In this document: piece by piece, positions 43,086 through 51,968 of the stretch
How positions within the stretch are numbered: the stretch's first letter is position 1
How the letters are laid out: each line of letters opens with the position of its first letter
NCBI GenBank assembly: GCA_902802105.1
Contig: CADCKR010000011.1
Span: forward strand, 1-54,048
DNA length: 54,048 bases
Origin: an uncultured Ruminococcus sp.
GTDB lineage: Bacteria; Bacillota; Clostridia; Oscillospirales; Acutalibacteraceae
Direction: 5' to 3'
Notes under the pieces: generated by a model
What the model was told of the DNA's origin: nothing
The model's database searches: none
The model's input: only the letters and a program-made list of their open reading frames with translations
Position numbers and translations under genes: made by a program

Positions 43086-44573
43086 TCAGCACAGGTTTGT
43101 GTAGCCCATAAGATCAAGATCGACCTCTTTTGCACAGTCACGGCCCTCACGGATAGCGCGTACAACAAGTGACTGTCCGATGTGCATATCTCCGGCAGTA
43201 TAAACACGGTCTGCGCTTGTGCGGTGAGAGCTGCGCTCTGTCTTTACGTTTGTGCGCTGATCTGTTTCAACGCCGAAAGCCGAGGTAACATAGCTCTCGC
43301 TGCCAAGAAAGCCTGCGGCGATGAGCACAAGCTCCGCATCGACCGTATATTCGCTGCCGTCAACGGGCTTCATCGTCATTCTGCCTGTGGCTGCGTCCTT
43401 TTGCGGTTCAAGCTTTACAAGAACAGCGCCCCTGAGCCTGCCGCCTTCATCCATAAGAAATTCCCTTACAGTAGTCTGATAAACTCTCGGGTCATTTCCG
43501 TAAACCGCTGCGGCCTCTTCCTGACCGTAATCTGTCTTGCAGACTCTCGGCCATTCCGGCCAGGGATTGCTTTCGGCTCTTTCGTCGGGGAGCTTTGGCA
43601 TCATTTCAAGCTGAGTAACGCTTTTTGCGCCGTGACGCACACAGGTACCCACACAATCGTTGCCGGTATCGCCGCCGCCGATAACAAGCACGTTCTTGTC
43701 CCTTGCGCTGATATAGCTGCCCTCTGCAAGGCTGTTATCAAGCAGGGCTTTTGTTGTTGATCTAAGGAAATCGACCGCAAAATATATTCCCTCGGCATTT
43801 CTTCCGGGCACGTTTATATCTCTCGGCGCAGAAGCACCGCAGGCAAGTATCACACGGTCAAAGCTGTTCAGTATCTCTTCGGCCGGAATATCCGTTCCCA
43901 CATTCCTGCAGGTAACGAAGGTGATGCCCTCAGCCTTCATAACGCTTATCTTCCTGTCGATAATGTGCTTTTCAAGCTTCATGTTGGGTATGCCGTACAT
44001 CAGCAGACCGCCTATCCTGTCGGAACGCTCAAAAACGGTTACGCTGTGGCCTCTGCGGTTGAGCTGGTCTGCTGCCGCAAGCCCGGAAGGTCCCGAACCG
44101 ATAACTGCGATCTTCTTGCCTGTCCTTACCTTCGGCGGCTGAGGTCTTGCAAGACCTTCCTCATAGGCGTATTCGATAATGCTGTATTCGTTTGCCTTTA
44201 CGGTGACTGCATCGCCGTTAGCGCCGCAGGTACAGGCCTTTTCGCAAAGCGCCGGACAAACCCTCGATGTAAATTCAGGGAAATTATTGGTTATTTTCAG
44301 TCTGTCATAGGCCTGCTTCCATGCGCCTATGCTTACAAGGTGGTTCCATTCGGGCACAAGATTGTTCAGCGGGCAGCCCGATATCATTCCGCCGATAAGT
44401 ATTCCCGACTGACAAAAGGGCACACCGCAGTTCATGCAGCGTTCACCCTGTTTTTTCTGTTCCTTTTCCGAAAGCGGAGTATGGAACTCGTTGTAATTTT
44501 TTATACGTTCTTCTATTGGATAAGCCTGCGCATCTCTGCGCTGATATTTCAGAAAACCGTCCGGTGTTCCCAT
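43086..44573 (-). CDS. gltD: Glutamate synthase, small (beta) subunit
   Basis: 495 residues. The ATG at 44573 (MGTPDGFLKY) has GGAGCG upstream; the open frame beyond it overlaps intergenic hairpins. N-terminal Fe-S cysteines are in CMNCGVPFCQSG, GCPLNN and CPALCEKACTCG. FAD binding is at VIGSGPSGLAAA and NADPH binding at VIGGGDTGNDCV. It feeds electrons from NADPH to GltB. All motifs are intact. Confidence 0.95.
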   Translation of the reverse strand: MGTPDGFLKYQRRDAQAYPIEERIKNYNEFHTPLSEKEQKKQGERCMNCGVPFCQSGILIGGMISGCPLNNLVPEWNHLVSIGAWKQAYDRLKITNNFPEFTSRVCPALCEKACTCGANGDAVTVKANEYSIIEYAYEEGLARPQPPKVRTGKKIAVIGSGPSGLAAADQLNRRGHSVTVFERSDRIGGLLMYGIPNMKLEKHIIDRKISVMKAEGITFVTCRNVGTDIPAEEILNSFDRVILACGASAPRDINVPGRNAEGIYFAVDFLRSTTKALLDNSLAEGSYISARDKNVLVIGGGDTGNDCVGTCVRHGAKSVTQLEMMPKLPDERAESNPWPEWPRVCKTDYGQEEAAAVYGNDPRVYQTTVREFLMDEGGRLRGAVLVKLEPQKDAATGRMTMKPVDGSEYTVDAELVLIAAGFLGSESYVTSAFGVETDQRTNVKTERSSHRTSADRVYTAGDMHIGQSLVVRAIREGRDCAKEVDLDLMGYTNLC

Positions 44574-44612
44574 GGCTATCGCTCCTTGTTTCTGATTTTG
44601 TATAAGGCTTTT

Positions 44613-44742
44613 CCGTGGGAAGCATATATCTGTGCTTCCCACGGGCTCCCTCAGGCTTCATGCCTTGAAGGGAAGGATCACGATGACCCTTTTCTTTCCT
44701 TTATCTTCACACCCTTTCAGACTTCCTTTTTATCTGAAAAGG
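44613..44742. other. Three consecutive hairpins between gltB and gltD
   Basis: A perfect 12-bp stem at 44613-44644 (CCGTGGGAAGCA with TGCTTCCCACGG, 8-nt loop); a CCCT.AGGC/GCCT..AGGG stem at 44652-44677; and CCTTTT/AAAAGG at 44725-44742. They fill the 187-bp gltB-gltD gap. None has a good T-tract in the gltB direction, so they may set the ratio of the two subunits by RNA processing or partial termination. Confidence 0.5.
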
Positions 44743-44760
44743 CCTCGTATCAGCTGCTGA

Positions 44761-47700
44761 TCATTCCTCGTGTATAAGGCTGTAAAAAGCTTCTATTCTT
44801 GAACGCTCAGGATCCATGCCGTTTTTCTCGTTTTCGGCAATGGCTTCCGTTACTACCCTGTAATCGTGCGGTATGACCTTTTTGAACAGCGGCAGATATT
44901 CTTCAAAGTGGTTGAGTATATTCTCGCCCTTTACCGAACCGGTCGCCGAAACGTGCTCTGCGATCAGGCCGCGCAGAGTGTCGATATCCTGCGGAAGGCT
45001 TACCTCGGAGCATTCCACAAGCTCCTTGTTCAGGCGCTTGTAGAGATGGTGGTGCTCGTCAAGCACATAAGCCACGCCGCCGGACATACCGGCTGCAAAG
45101 TTGTTGCCTGTTCTGCCGAGTATGACAACGGTACCGCCTGTCATATATTCGCAGCCGTGCTCGCCTACGCCCTCAACTACAGCCGATGCGCCGGAATTTC
45201 TTATGCAGAAGCGTTCTCCGGCAACACCGTTGATAAACGCCTTGCCGCCTGTTGCGCCATAAAGCGCAACATTGCCGATGATTATATTTTCCTCTGCCTT
45301 GAACTGCGAACCATCCGGCGGATAAACTATAAGCTTGCCGCCTGAAAGTCCCTTGCCAAAGTAGTCGTTGCTGTCGCCCCTGAGCTCAAGCGTTAGTCCC
45401 TTGGGAATGAATGCGCCGAAGCTCTGACCGCCTGAACCGTTGCATACTATACGGTATGTATCCTCCGGCAGAGTGTCGTCATATCTGCGGGTTATCTCTG
45501 AGCCGAAAGCAGTGCCGAGTGTACGGTCGGTATTCTTTATATCTATCTCTATGGTCTTTGGCTCGCCTGCATTGAAGGCCTTGCGCAGCTTCTTTGCGAT
45601 GACCCTTTCGTCAATGGTCTCATCAAGCTTGAAATCATAGAGCTTTTTATCGTTGTAGCATATATGCTCATTTGCAAAGCGTCTGTCGAGAAGAAGTGAA
45701 ACATCGACTCTGCTCTCCTCATCGGTAAGATCGTCGCGCCTGCAAAGAAGATCAGTCCTGCCCACAAGCTCATCAACTGTCCTTACGCCGAGCTTTGCCA
45801 TATATTCACGCAGCTCCTGAGCTACAAAATGCATAAAGTTGATAACATATTCCGGCTTGCCGTTAAAGCGCTTTCTCAGCTCCGGATTTTGTGTAGCCAC
45901 GCCAAACGGGCAGGTGTCCAGATTGCACACACGCATCATAGCGCAGCCGAGAGTTACCAGCGGAGCGGTAGCAAAGCCGAATTCCTCAGCGCCGAGGATA
46001 GCCGCCACAGCAACGTCACGTCCTGTCATAAGCTTGCCGTCAGTTTCGATGACCACCTTGTCGCGCAGACCGTTCATAATGAGCGTCTGATGAGCCTCTG
46101 CAAGACCAAGCTCCCAGGGGAGACCGGCATTGTAGATCGAGCTTTTCGGAGCTGCGCCCGTACCGCCGTCATATCCGGAAATGAGGATAACTCCTGCGCC
46201 TGCCTTGGCAACACCTGCCGCAACAGTGCCTACGCCGACCTCTGATACAAGCTTTACGGATATACGTGCTTTTTTGTTGGCGTTTTTCAGGTCGTAGATG
46301 AGCTGAGCAAGATCCTCTATGGAATAGATATCGTGATGCGGCGGGGGAGAGATGAGCGAAACTCCGGGAGTGGAATGTCTTGTCTTTGCGATCCACGGAT
46401 AGACCTTCTGACCCGGCAGATGTCCGCCCTCGCCGGGCTTTGCGCCCTGAGCCATCTTGATCTGCAGCTCGCTTGCAGAGTTGAGATACTTTGATGTAAC
46501 GCCGAAGCGTCCCGAAGCTACCTGCTTGATAGCTGAGCAGCGGTCGTTTTCTGTTCCCTTGCTGAGTATGCGCTCCGGACTTTCGCCGCCCTCGCCGGAA
46601 TTCGACTTGCCGCCGATGCGGTTCATAGCCACCGCCAGTGCCTCGTGAGCCTCCTCAGAGATAGAGCCGTAGGACATAGCGCCTGTCTTGAAGCGGCGGA
46701 CGATGCTGTCAACGCTTTCTACCTCGTCAAGCGGCAGCGGCTCCTGAGCATAGTTGAAGCCGAGCAGACCGCGGATGTTTACGGGATCCATTTCCTCGTT
46801 TATCATGCGGGAATATTCCTTGTAGGTAGCATAATCGTTTGTACGGGCTGCCTTTTGCAGAGCGTGTATCGTCTGCGGGTTGTAGAGGTGCTCCTCCTTG
46901 CCGCTGCGGAGCTTGTGTCCGCCAAGAGAAGGAAGGTCGCTGTTCGTTCCGAGACCAAGCGGGTCAAACGCTGCCGTGTGCAGGCGGTCAACTGTCTTTT
47001 CGATATCGCTGAGGGTTATTCCTCCCACGCGGCTGACAGTGCCGGTAAAGTATTCATTGATAAGCTCACGGCTCAGACCGACAGCTTCAAATATCTTTGA
47101 GCCCTGATAGGACTGCAGGGTAGAGATGCCCATTTTGGAAGCTATCTTTACAATGCCGTGAAGAACTGCGTCGTTATAGTCGTTGACTGCTGCGTAATAA
47201 TCCTTGTCAAGCAGCTCGTCATGGATAAGCTCGTGTATAGTCTCTATTGCAAGATAGGGGTTGACAGCGCTTGCGCCGTATGCAAGCAGAGCTGCAAAGT
47301 GATGTACTGTACGAGGCTCGCCGCTTTCAAGAACTATCGAAAGCGAGGTGCGGCGCTTTGTTGCCACAAGATGCTGATGCAGCGCAGACACCGCAAGCAG
47401 CGACGGGATAGCAAGCCTGTTTTCGTCAACGCCTCTGTCAGAGAGGATGAGTATATTCGCGCCGTTCTTGTATGCCTTGTCAGCTTCGATGAACAGGCGC
47501 TTTATAGCCTTTGAAAGCTTTGTGTTCTTGTAGTAGAGTATCGGTATCACTGCGACCTTGAAGCCTGAGATGTTCATTTTTTTCAGCTTCAGCATACCTG
47601 TCGATGTGAGTATGGGGTTAACTACCTTTATTACACGGCAGTTGTCCGGCTTCTCTTCAAGGATGTTGCCGTCCTCGCCGATATATATTGTCGTAGAGGT

Positions 47701-49290
47701 AACTATTTCCTCGCGGATAGCGTCAATAGGCGGGTTCGTCACCTGCGCGAATATCTGCTTGAAGTAGTCAAACAGCGGCACAGGCTGCTTTGAGAGCACT
47801 GCCGGCGGCTTGTCACAGCCCATAGCGGCAATAGGCTCTTTTCCGTCCTTTGCCATCGGCAGGATGTTGTCCATTACGTCCTCGTATGTATATCCGAAGG
47901 CCTTCTGGAGCCTGCGCTTTTCGGCGCGGGGATGCTCCTCTACCTTTGCATTCGGTACCTTGAGATATTTCAGGCGGATAAGGTTTGAATCGAGCCATTC
48001 GCCGTAGGGCTGGCGTGAAGCGTAATGCTCCTTTATCTCATCGTCATCTATAAGTCTGCCCTGAACGGTATCCACAAGAAGCATCTTTCCGGGGTGCAGG
48101 CGTTCCTTTCTTACTATCCTTTCGGCAGGAACAGGAAGCGCGCCTACCTCTGAGGAGAGAATAAGGTTATCCTCATCAGTTATATAGTAGCGTGAGGGGC
48201 GAAGTCCGTTTCTGTCAAGAACTGCGCCTACAAGATCGCCGTCAGAAAATACGATAGCGGCAGGTCCGTCCCAGGGCTCCATCATTGTTGCATAATACTG
48301 ATAGAAGTCACGCTTTTTCTGGCTCATGGCGTGGTTGTTGTCCCAGGGCTCCGGAATGGTTATCATAACTGCAAGCGGAAGCTCCATGCCGCTCATAACG
48401 AGAAATTCAAGCGTATTGTCAAGCATAGCCGAGTCTGAGCCTTCGGTGTTGACTACGGGTATAAGCTTGTCAAAGTCACCCATCAGGTGCTCAGACGCCA
48501 TAGTTTCTTCACGCGCAAGCATCTTGTCTGCGTTGCCGCGTATGGTGTTGATCTCACCGTTGTGTACTATCATGCGGTTCGGGTGAGCCTTCTGCCAGCT
48601 CGGAAAGGTGTTTGTCGAGAAGCGTGAGTGTACCACCGCGATAGCCGATTCGTAGTCCTCGTCCTGAAGGTCAAGGAAAAATCTTCTCAGGTCGCCGACA
48701 AGGAACATACCCTTATATACTATAGTCCTGCTCGAAAGCGAAACGACATATGTATCCTCGTTGCTCTGCTCAAAGAAGCGTCTTGCTACATAAAGCCTGC
48801 GGTCAAAGTCAAGCCCCTTGTTTACTCCTTCGGGACGCTCGATAAAGCACTGCTGTATGTTCGGCATACATTCAAGCGCCTTTGCGCCCAGCACCTGCGG
48901 CTGAGAGGGAACATCTCTCCAGCCCAGGACCTCAAGACCCTCTTTTTCGGCGATGATCTCAAACATCTTCTTTGCCTGATTGCGTCTCAGCTCATTCTGA
49001 GGAAAGAAGAACATACCCACAGCATAGTCACGCTCTGACTTTACAGGTATATTAAGCTTTGCGGCCTCTTTTTTGAAGAACCTGTGGGATATCTGCAGGA
49101 GAATGCCTACACCGTCTCCGGTTTTTCCTTCGGCGTCCTTTCCTGCACGGTGCTCCAGTGTCTCTACAATGGTGAGCGCATCGGATACTGTCTTGTGGGA
49201 CTTGATGCCCTTTATGTTGACTACCGCTCCGATACCGCAGTTGTCGTGTTCAAACGACGGATCATAAAGACTGTTTGTCATAGGCTCCAT
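44761..49290 (-). CDS. gltB: Glutamate synthase, large (alpha) subunit
   Basis: 1509 residues. It makes two glutamates from glutamine and 2-oxoglutarate. The class II glutaminase nucleophile is Cys18 (HDNCGIGA), so a 17-residue propeptide is expected to be removed. The central region and FMN-binding synthase barrel follow, with GGKSNSGEGGE, KPGEGGHLPG and SGYDGGTGAAPKSS. The [3Fe-4S] cysteines lie in MRVCNLDTCPFGVATQ. The C-terminal GXGXG beta-helix domain is near residues 1240-1430. Complete. It is the first gene of its operon, with a structured leader. Confidence 0.96.
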   Translation of the reverse strand: MEPMTNSLYDPSFEHDNCGIGAVVNIKGIKSHKTVSDALTIVETLEHRAGKDAEGKTGDGVGILLQISHRFFKKEAAKLNIPVKSERDYAVGMFFFPQNELRRNQAKKMFEIIAEKEGLEVLGWRDVPSQPQVLGAKALECMPNIQQCFIERPEGVNKGLDFDRRLYVARRFFEQSNEDTYVVSLSSRTIVYKGMFLVGDLRRFFLDLQDEDYESAIAVVHSRFSTNTFPSWQKAHPNRMIVHNGEINTIRGNADKMLAREETMASEHLMGDFDKLIPVVNTEGSDSAMLDNTLEFLVMSGMELPLAVMITIPEPWDNNHAMSQKKRDFYQYYATMMEPWDGPAAIVFSDGDLVGAVLDRNGLRPSRYYITDEDNLILSSEVGALPVPAERIVRKERLHPGKMLLVDTVQGRLIDDDEIKEHYASRQPYGEWLDSNLIRLKYLKVPNAKVEEHPRAEKRRLQKAFGYTYEDVMDNILPMAKDGKEPIAAMGCDKPPAVLSKQPVPLFDYFKQIFAQVTNPPIDAIREEIVTSTTIYIGEDGNILEEKPDNCRVIKVVNPILTSTGMLKLKKMNISGFKVAVIPILYYKNTKLSKAIKRLFIEADKAYKNGANILILSDRGVDENRLAIPSLLAVSALHQHLVATKRRTSLSIVLESGEPRTVHHFAALLAYGASAVNPYLAIETIHELIHDELLDKDYYAAVNDYNDAVLHGIVKIASKMGISTLQSYQGSKIFEAVGLSRELINEYFTGTVSRVGGITLSDIEKTVDRLHTAAFDPLGLGTNSDLPSLGGHKLRSGKEEHLYNPQTIHALQKAARTNDYATYKEYSRMINEEMDPVNIRGLLGFNYAQEPLPLDEVESVDSIVRRFKTGAMSYGSISEEAHEALAVAMNRIGGKSNSGEGGESPERILSKGTENDRCSAIKQVASGRFGVTSKYLNSASELQIKMAQGAKPGEGGHLPGQKVYPWIAKTRHSTPGVSLISPPPHHDIYSIEDLAQLIYDLKNANKKARISVKLVSEVGVGTVAAGVAKAGAGVILISGYDGGTGAAPKSSIYNAGLPWELGLAEAHQTLIMNGLRDKVVIETDGKLMTGRDVAVAAILGAEEFGFATAPLVTLGCAMMRVCNLDTCPFGVATQNPELRKRFNGKPEYVINFMHFVAQELREYMAKLGVRTVDELVGRTDLLCRRDDLTDEESRVDVSLLLDRRFANEHICYNDKKLYDFKLDETIDERVIAKKLRKAFNAGEPKTIEIDIKNTDRTLGTAFGSEITRRYDDTLPEDTYRIVCNGSGGQSFGAFIPKGLTLELRGDSNDYFGKGLSGGKLIVYPPDGSQFKAEENIIIGNVALYGATGGKAFINGVAGERFCIRNSGASAVVEGVGEHGCEYMTGGTVVILGRTGNNFAAGMSGGVAYVLDEHHHLYKRLNKELVECSEVSLPQDIDTLRGLIAEHVSATGSVKGENILNHFEEYLPLFKKVIPHDYRVVTEAIAENEKNGMDPERSRIEAFYSLIHEE

Positions 49291-49319
49291 AATGATCTAC
49301 CTTTCATATATATGTTTTC

Positions 49320-49427
49320 CATTACCGGGACCTCTCCGGATAAGCCTCCGTCTGCGGCGGCCCCTGCCACTCCCGGGCAGATCCCGTTCTGATAAAGCGT
49401 ATTTTTCTTTATACGACTTTATCAAAA
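49320..49427 (-). ncRNA. Structured 5' leader of gltB
   Basis: Two structures lie in the leader, read on the minus strand. First, GATAAAG..GTAT with ATAC.CTTTATC (49427-49395) forms a hairpin. Second, a region bounded by CGGGATC and GGTCCCG (7 bp with one U-G) encloses a UGCC/GGCA stem and a GCC.CCG/CGG.GGC stem: a three-way junction of about 62 nt. It matches no riboswitch I recognise. It may be a regulatory RNA for glutamate synthesis. Confidence 0.45.
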
Positions 49428-49453
49428 ATTTAACAATAATGGGGTATGGGCTT

Positions 49454-49482
49454 ATTATAAACGGATGATGCAGGATTGTCAA
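49454..49482 (-). promoter_or_regulatory. Consensus promoter of gltB
   Basis: Minus strand: perfect TTGACA (49482-49477), 17-bp spacer, perfect TATAAT (49459-49454). This leaves a leader of about 155 nt before gltB. Confidence 0.85.
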
Positions 49483-49594
49483 TAAGAAATTGCATTTTAC
49501 TTAAAAAATTATTCATATTCTGAAATTAAACGTCGTTAATTAGGCGTTTTTATGAACAATTTGCAGGAACTTAAAAAAAAGTTGCAAAAAGGTA

Positions 49595-49623
49595 TTGACA
49601 AAATCTTAACGATGATGTATACT
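49595..49623 (+). promoter_or_regulatory. Promoter of glnN
   Basis: TTGACA (49595-49600), 17-bp spacer, TATACT (49618-49623), giving a leader of about 160 nt. It is divergent from the gltB promoter about 110 bp away. Confidence 0.8.
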
Positions 49624-49640
49624 GCAACCATCGGAACAAC

Positions 49641-49684
49641 AAAGGCGTTGTAAGCAATGGAGCTTGCAGCGCCTTTATGTTTTG
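49641..49684 (+). promoter_or_regulatory. Leader hairpin of glnN, terminator-like, with an ANTAR-type hexaloop
   Basis: A 15-bp stem with no mismatch (13 Watson-Crick, 2 G-U): AAAGGCGTTGTAAGC (49641-49655) with GCTTGCAGCGCCTTT (49662-49676). The 6-nt loop is AATGGA, and ATGTTTT follows. A at loop position 1 and G at position 4 fit the loop rule for RNA targets of ANTAR antiterminators. It starts about 10 nt after the expected transcript start. Confidence 0.55.
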
Positions 49685-49788
49685 AAATAATTATCCGGAA
49701 CATTATATGTCACGGCTGTTTTATTGCTGATGCAGTAAGGCTCAGCGGAGTGCACAGCATGGCAAAGGTTCCGCAGGAGGAAAAGGAT

Positions 49789-51882
49789 ATGGCAAACGTA
49801 ACAGAGCTTTTCGGAAGCATGGTTTTTAACGACAGAAAGATGCAGGAAAGACTGCCGCTTTCAACCTACAAGGCACTCAAAAAGACAATTAAAAACGGTG
49901 AGCCGCTTGACATCAGCGTTGCAAACGCCGTAGCAAATGCCATGAAGGATTGGGCAGTAGAGATGGGCTGCACACATTATACACATTGGTTCCAGCCAAT
50001 GACCGGTGTGACGGCGGAGAAGCACGACAGCTTTATTTATCCTGTCGATGACGGACAGATAATCATGGAGTTCTCCGGAAAAGAGCTTATCAAGGGCGAG
50101 CCTGATGCATCGAGCTTTCCTTCGGGCGGAATAAGGGCGACCTTCGAGGCAAGGGGCTATACAACATGGGACCCGACCTCACCTGCATTTATCCGTGACA
50201 AGACACTTTATATTCCTACAGCATTCTGCTCCTACACCGGAGAGGTGCTTGACAAGAAGACCCCGCTGCTCCGTTCAATGGAGCGCCTGAGCAGCGTTGC
50301 AGTAAAGGTGCTCAACCTTTTGGGCAAGCCTGAAGTTACCCGCGTTACCACAACAGTCGGCCCTGAGCAGGAGTATTTCCTCATCGACAAGAAGATGTAC
50401 GACCAGCGCCCCGACCTTATCTTTACCGGACGCACGCTTTTCGGCGCACCCGCACCAAAGGGTCAGGAGCTTGAGGATCACTACTTCGGCTCCATCAAAT
50501 CAAGAGTTGCAGCATTTATGAACGATCTTGACGAAGAGCTCTGGAAGCTTGGAGTAATGGCAAAGACAAAGCACAACGAGGTCGCACCCTCACAGCACGA
50601 GCTGGCGCCGATCTTCGCTACTTCAAATATCGCAACAGACCACAACGAGCTGACTATGGAGGTAATGAAAAAGACCGCCGAAAAGCACGGCCTTGTATGT
50701 CTGCTGCACGAGAAGCCCTTCGCAGGAGTGAACGGCTCAGGCAAGCACAACAACTGGTCTATCTCTACCAACACAGGCGAAAACCTTCTTGACCCCGGCA
50801 AGGCACCCGAAGACAATCTTCAGTTCCAGCTTTTCCTTGCAGCCGTTGTCAAGGCAGTACATGAATATCAGGATCTTCTCCGCCTGACTGTTGCATCGGC
50901 AGGCAACGATCACCGTCTTGGCGCGAACGAAGCACCTCCGGCTATCATCTCTATGTATCTCGGCGACGACCTCGGCGCACTTGTTGATTCCATCATCAAC
51001 GGCACACCCTACCGTTCAAACGGCAAGGTGAATATGCTCACAGGCGTTGACGTACTGCCCGACTTCAAGAAGGACACATCCGACAGAAACCGTACTTCAC
51101 CCTTTGCCTTCACAGGCAACAAGTTTGAGTTCCGTGCTCTCGGTTCATCGCTCAATATCGCCTGCCCGAACTATATGCTCAATACTATGGTCGCAGACGA
51201 GCTTGCACAGTTCTATGATGAGCTTAAGGACGCCGATGACCTTGACACAGCTATCAAGGCTCTTGTAAAGCGTACATTTACCGAGCATAAAAATATCATC
51301 TTCAACGGCGACAACTATTCGGACGAATGGGTAAAGGAAGCCGAGAGAAGAGGCTTGTGCAATTACCGTTCACTTCCTGAGGCAATGGCACACTATGTTG
51401 ACCAGAAGAATGTTGATCTGTTCGTAAGAAACGGCATCGTCACCGAAGCCGAGATCCACGCAAGATATGAGATCGAGCTTGAAACATATTGCAAGCAGAT
51501 GCGCATTGAAGCGCTTACAATGATCGACATGGCAGAGAAGAACATCACTCCCGCAGTTATCGGTTATGTAGGCAAGCTCACAGACGCAGCACTTGCTAAA
51601 AAGCAGCTTTCGGATTCGTATTCCGTTTATGCAGAGACCGCGCTTGTTGAAGAGCTTTCCGCAAAGCTTGAAAGTTTCGTAAAGAAGACCGAGGAGCTGA
51701 AGGAAGCCGCTGCAAACGCAGCAAACTACGCAGACGATCAGCTTGCACTTGCTAAATATTACCGTGAAACAGTATTTGCTGTCATGGAAGAGCTCAGAGC
51801 TATCGGCGATGCAATGGAGAAAAAGACCTCAGCCAAGTGCTGGCCTTATCCCTCATACGCAGAGATCCTCTTCGGCGTTTAA
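49789..51882 (+). CDS. glnN: Glutamine synthetase, type III
   Basis: 697 residues. The ATG at 49789 ([15 protein letters not shown]) follows GCAGGAGG by 8 nt; the open frame upstream lies in the leader. It makes glutamine from glutamate, ammonia and ATP. Type III features: about 700 residues, the [20 protein letters not shown] block, metal and substrate motif GPEQEYFLI, and [16 protein letters not shown]-terminal helical extension is present. Type III enzymes act as double-ring dodecamers and are typical of ruminococci and Bacteroides. It is followed by the ammonium transporter. Confidence 0.95.
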   Translation: MANVTELFGSMVFNDRKMQERLPLSTYKALKKTIKNGEPLDISVANAVANAMKDWAVEMGCTHYTHWFQPMTGVTAEKHDSFIYPVDDGQIIMEFSGKELIKGEPDASSFPSGGIRATFEARGYTTWDPTSPAFIRDKTLYIPTAFCSYTGEVLDKKTPLLRSMERLSSVAVKVLNLLGKPEVTRVTTTVGPEQEYFLIDKKMYDQRPDLIFTGRTLFGAPAPKGQELEDHYFGSIKSRVAAFMNDLDEELWKLGVMAKTKHNEVAPSQHELAPIFATSNIATDHNELTMEVMKKTAEKHGLVCLLHEKPFAGVNGSGKHNNWSISTNTGENLLDPGKAPEDNLQFQLFLAAVVKAVHEYQDLLRLTVASAGNDHRLGANEAPPAIISMYLGDDLGALVDSIINGTPYRSNGKVNMLTGVDVLPDFKKDTSDRNRTSPFAFTGNKFEFRALGSSLNIACPNYMLNTMVADELAQFYDELKDADDLDTAIKALVKRTFTEHKNIIFNGDNYSDEWVKEAERRGLCNYRSLPEAMAHYVDQKNVDLFVRNGIVTEAEIHARYEIELETYCKQMRIEALTMIDMAEKNITPAVIGYVGKLTDAALAKKQLSDSYSVYAETALVEELSAKLESFVKKTEELKEAAANAANYADDQLALAKYYRETVFAVMEELRAIGDAMEKKTSAKCWPYPSYAEILFGV

Positions 51883-51895
51883 TATTTGCGCATAG

Positions 51896-51911
51896 CGGCG
51901 GCTTGCCGCCG
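51896..51911 (+). other. GC-rich hairpin between glnN and amt
   Basis: A perfect 6-bp stem, CGGCGG with CCGCCG, and loop CTTG. No T-tract follows, so it may lower rather than end transcription into amt. Confidence 0.5.
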
Positions 51912-51968
51912 GATCGGGTGCGCGGAAGATAAAGGAATAATGATAGGAATAATAAGGTGGGAAAATAT

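Noticed and set aside
49320-49427. Known glutamine riboswitch in the gltB leader
   Set aside because: The three-way junction is similar in outline, but the conserved bases I know for that class are not present.
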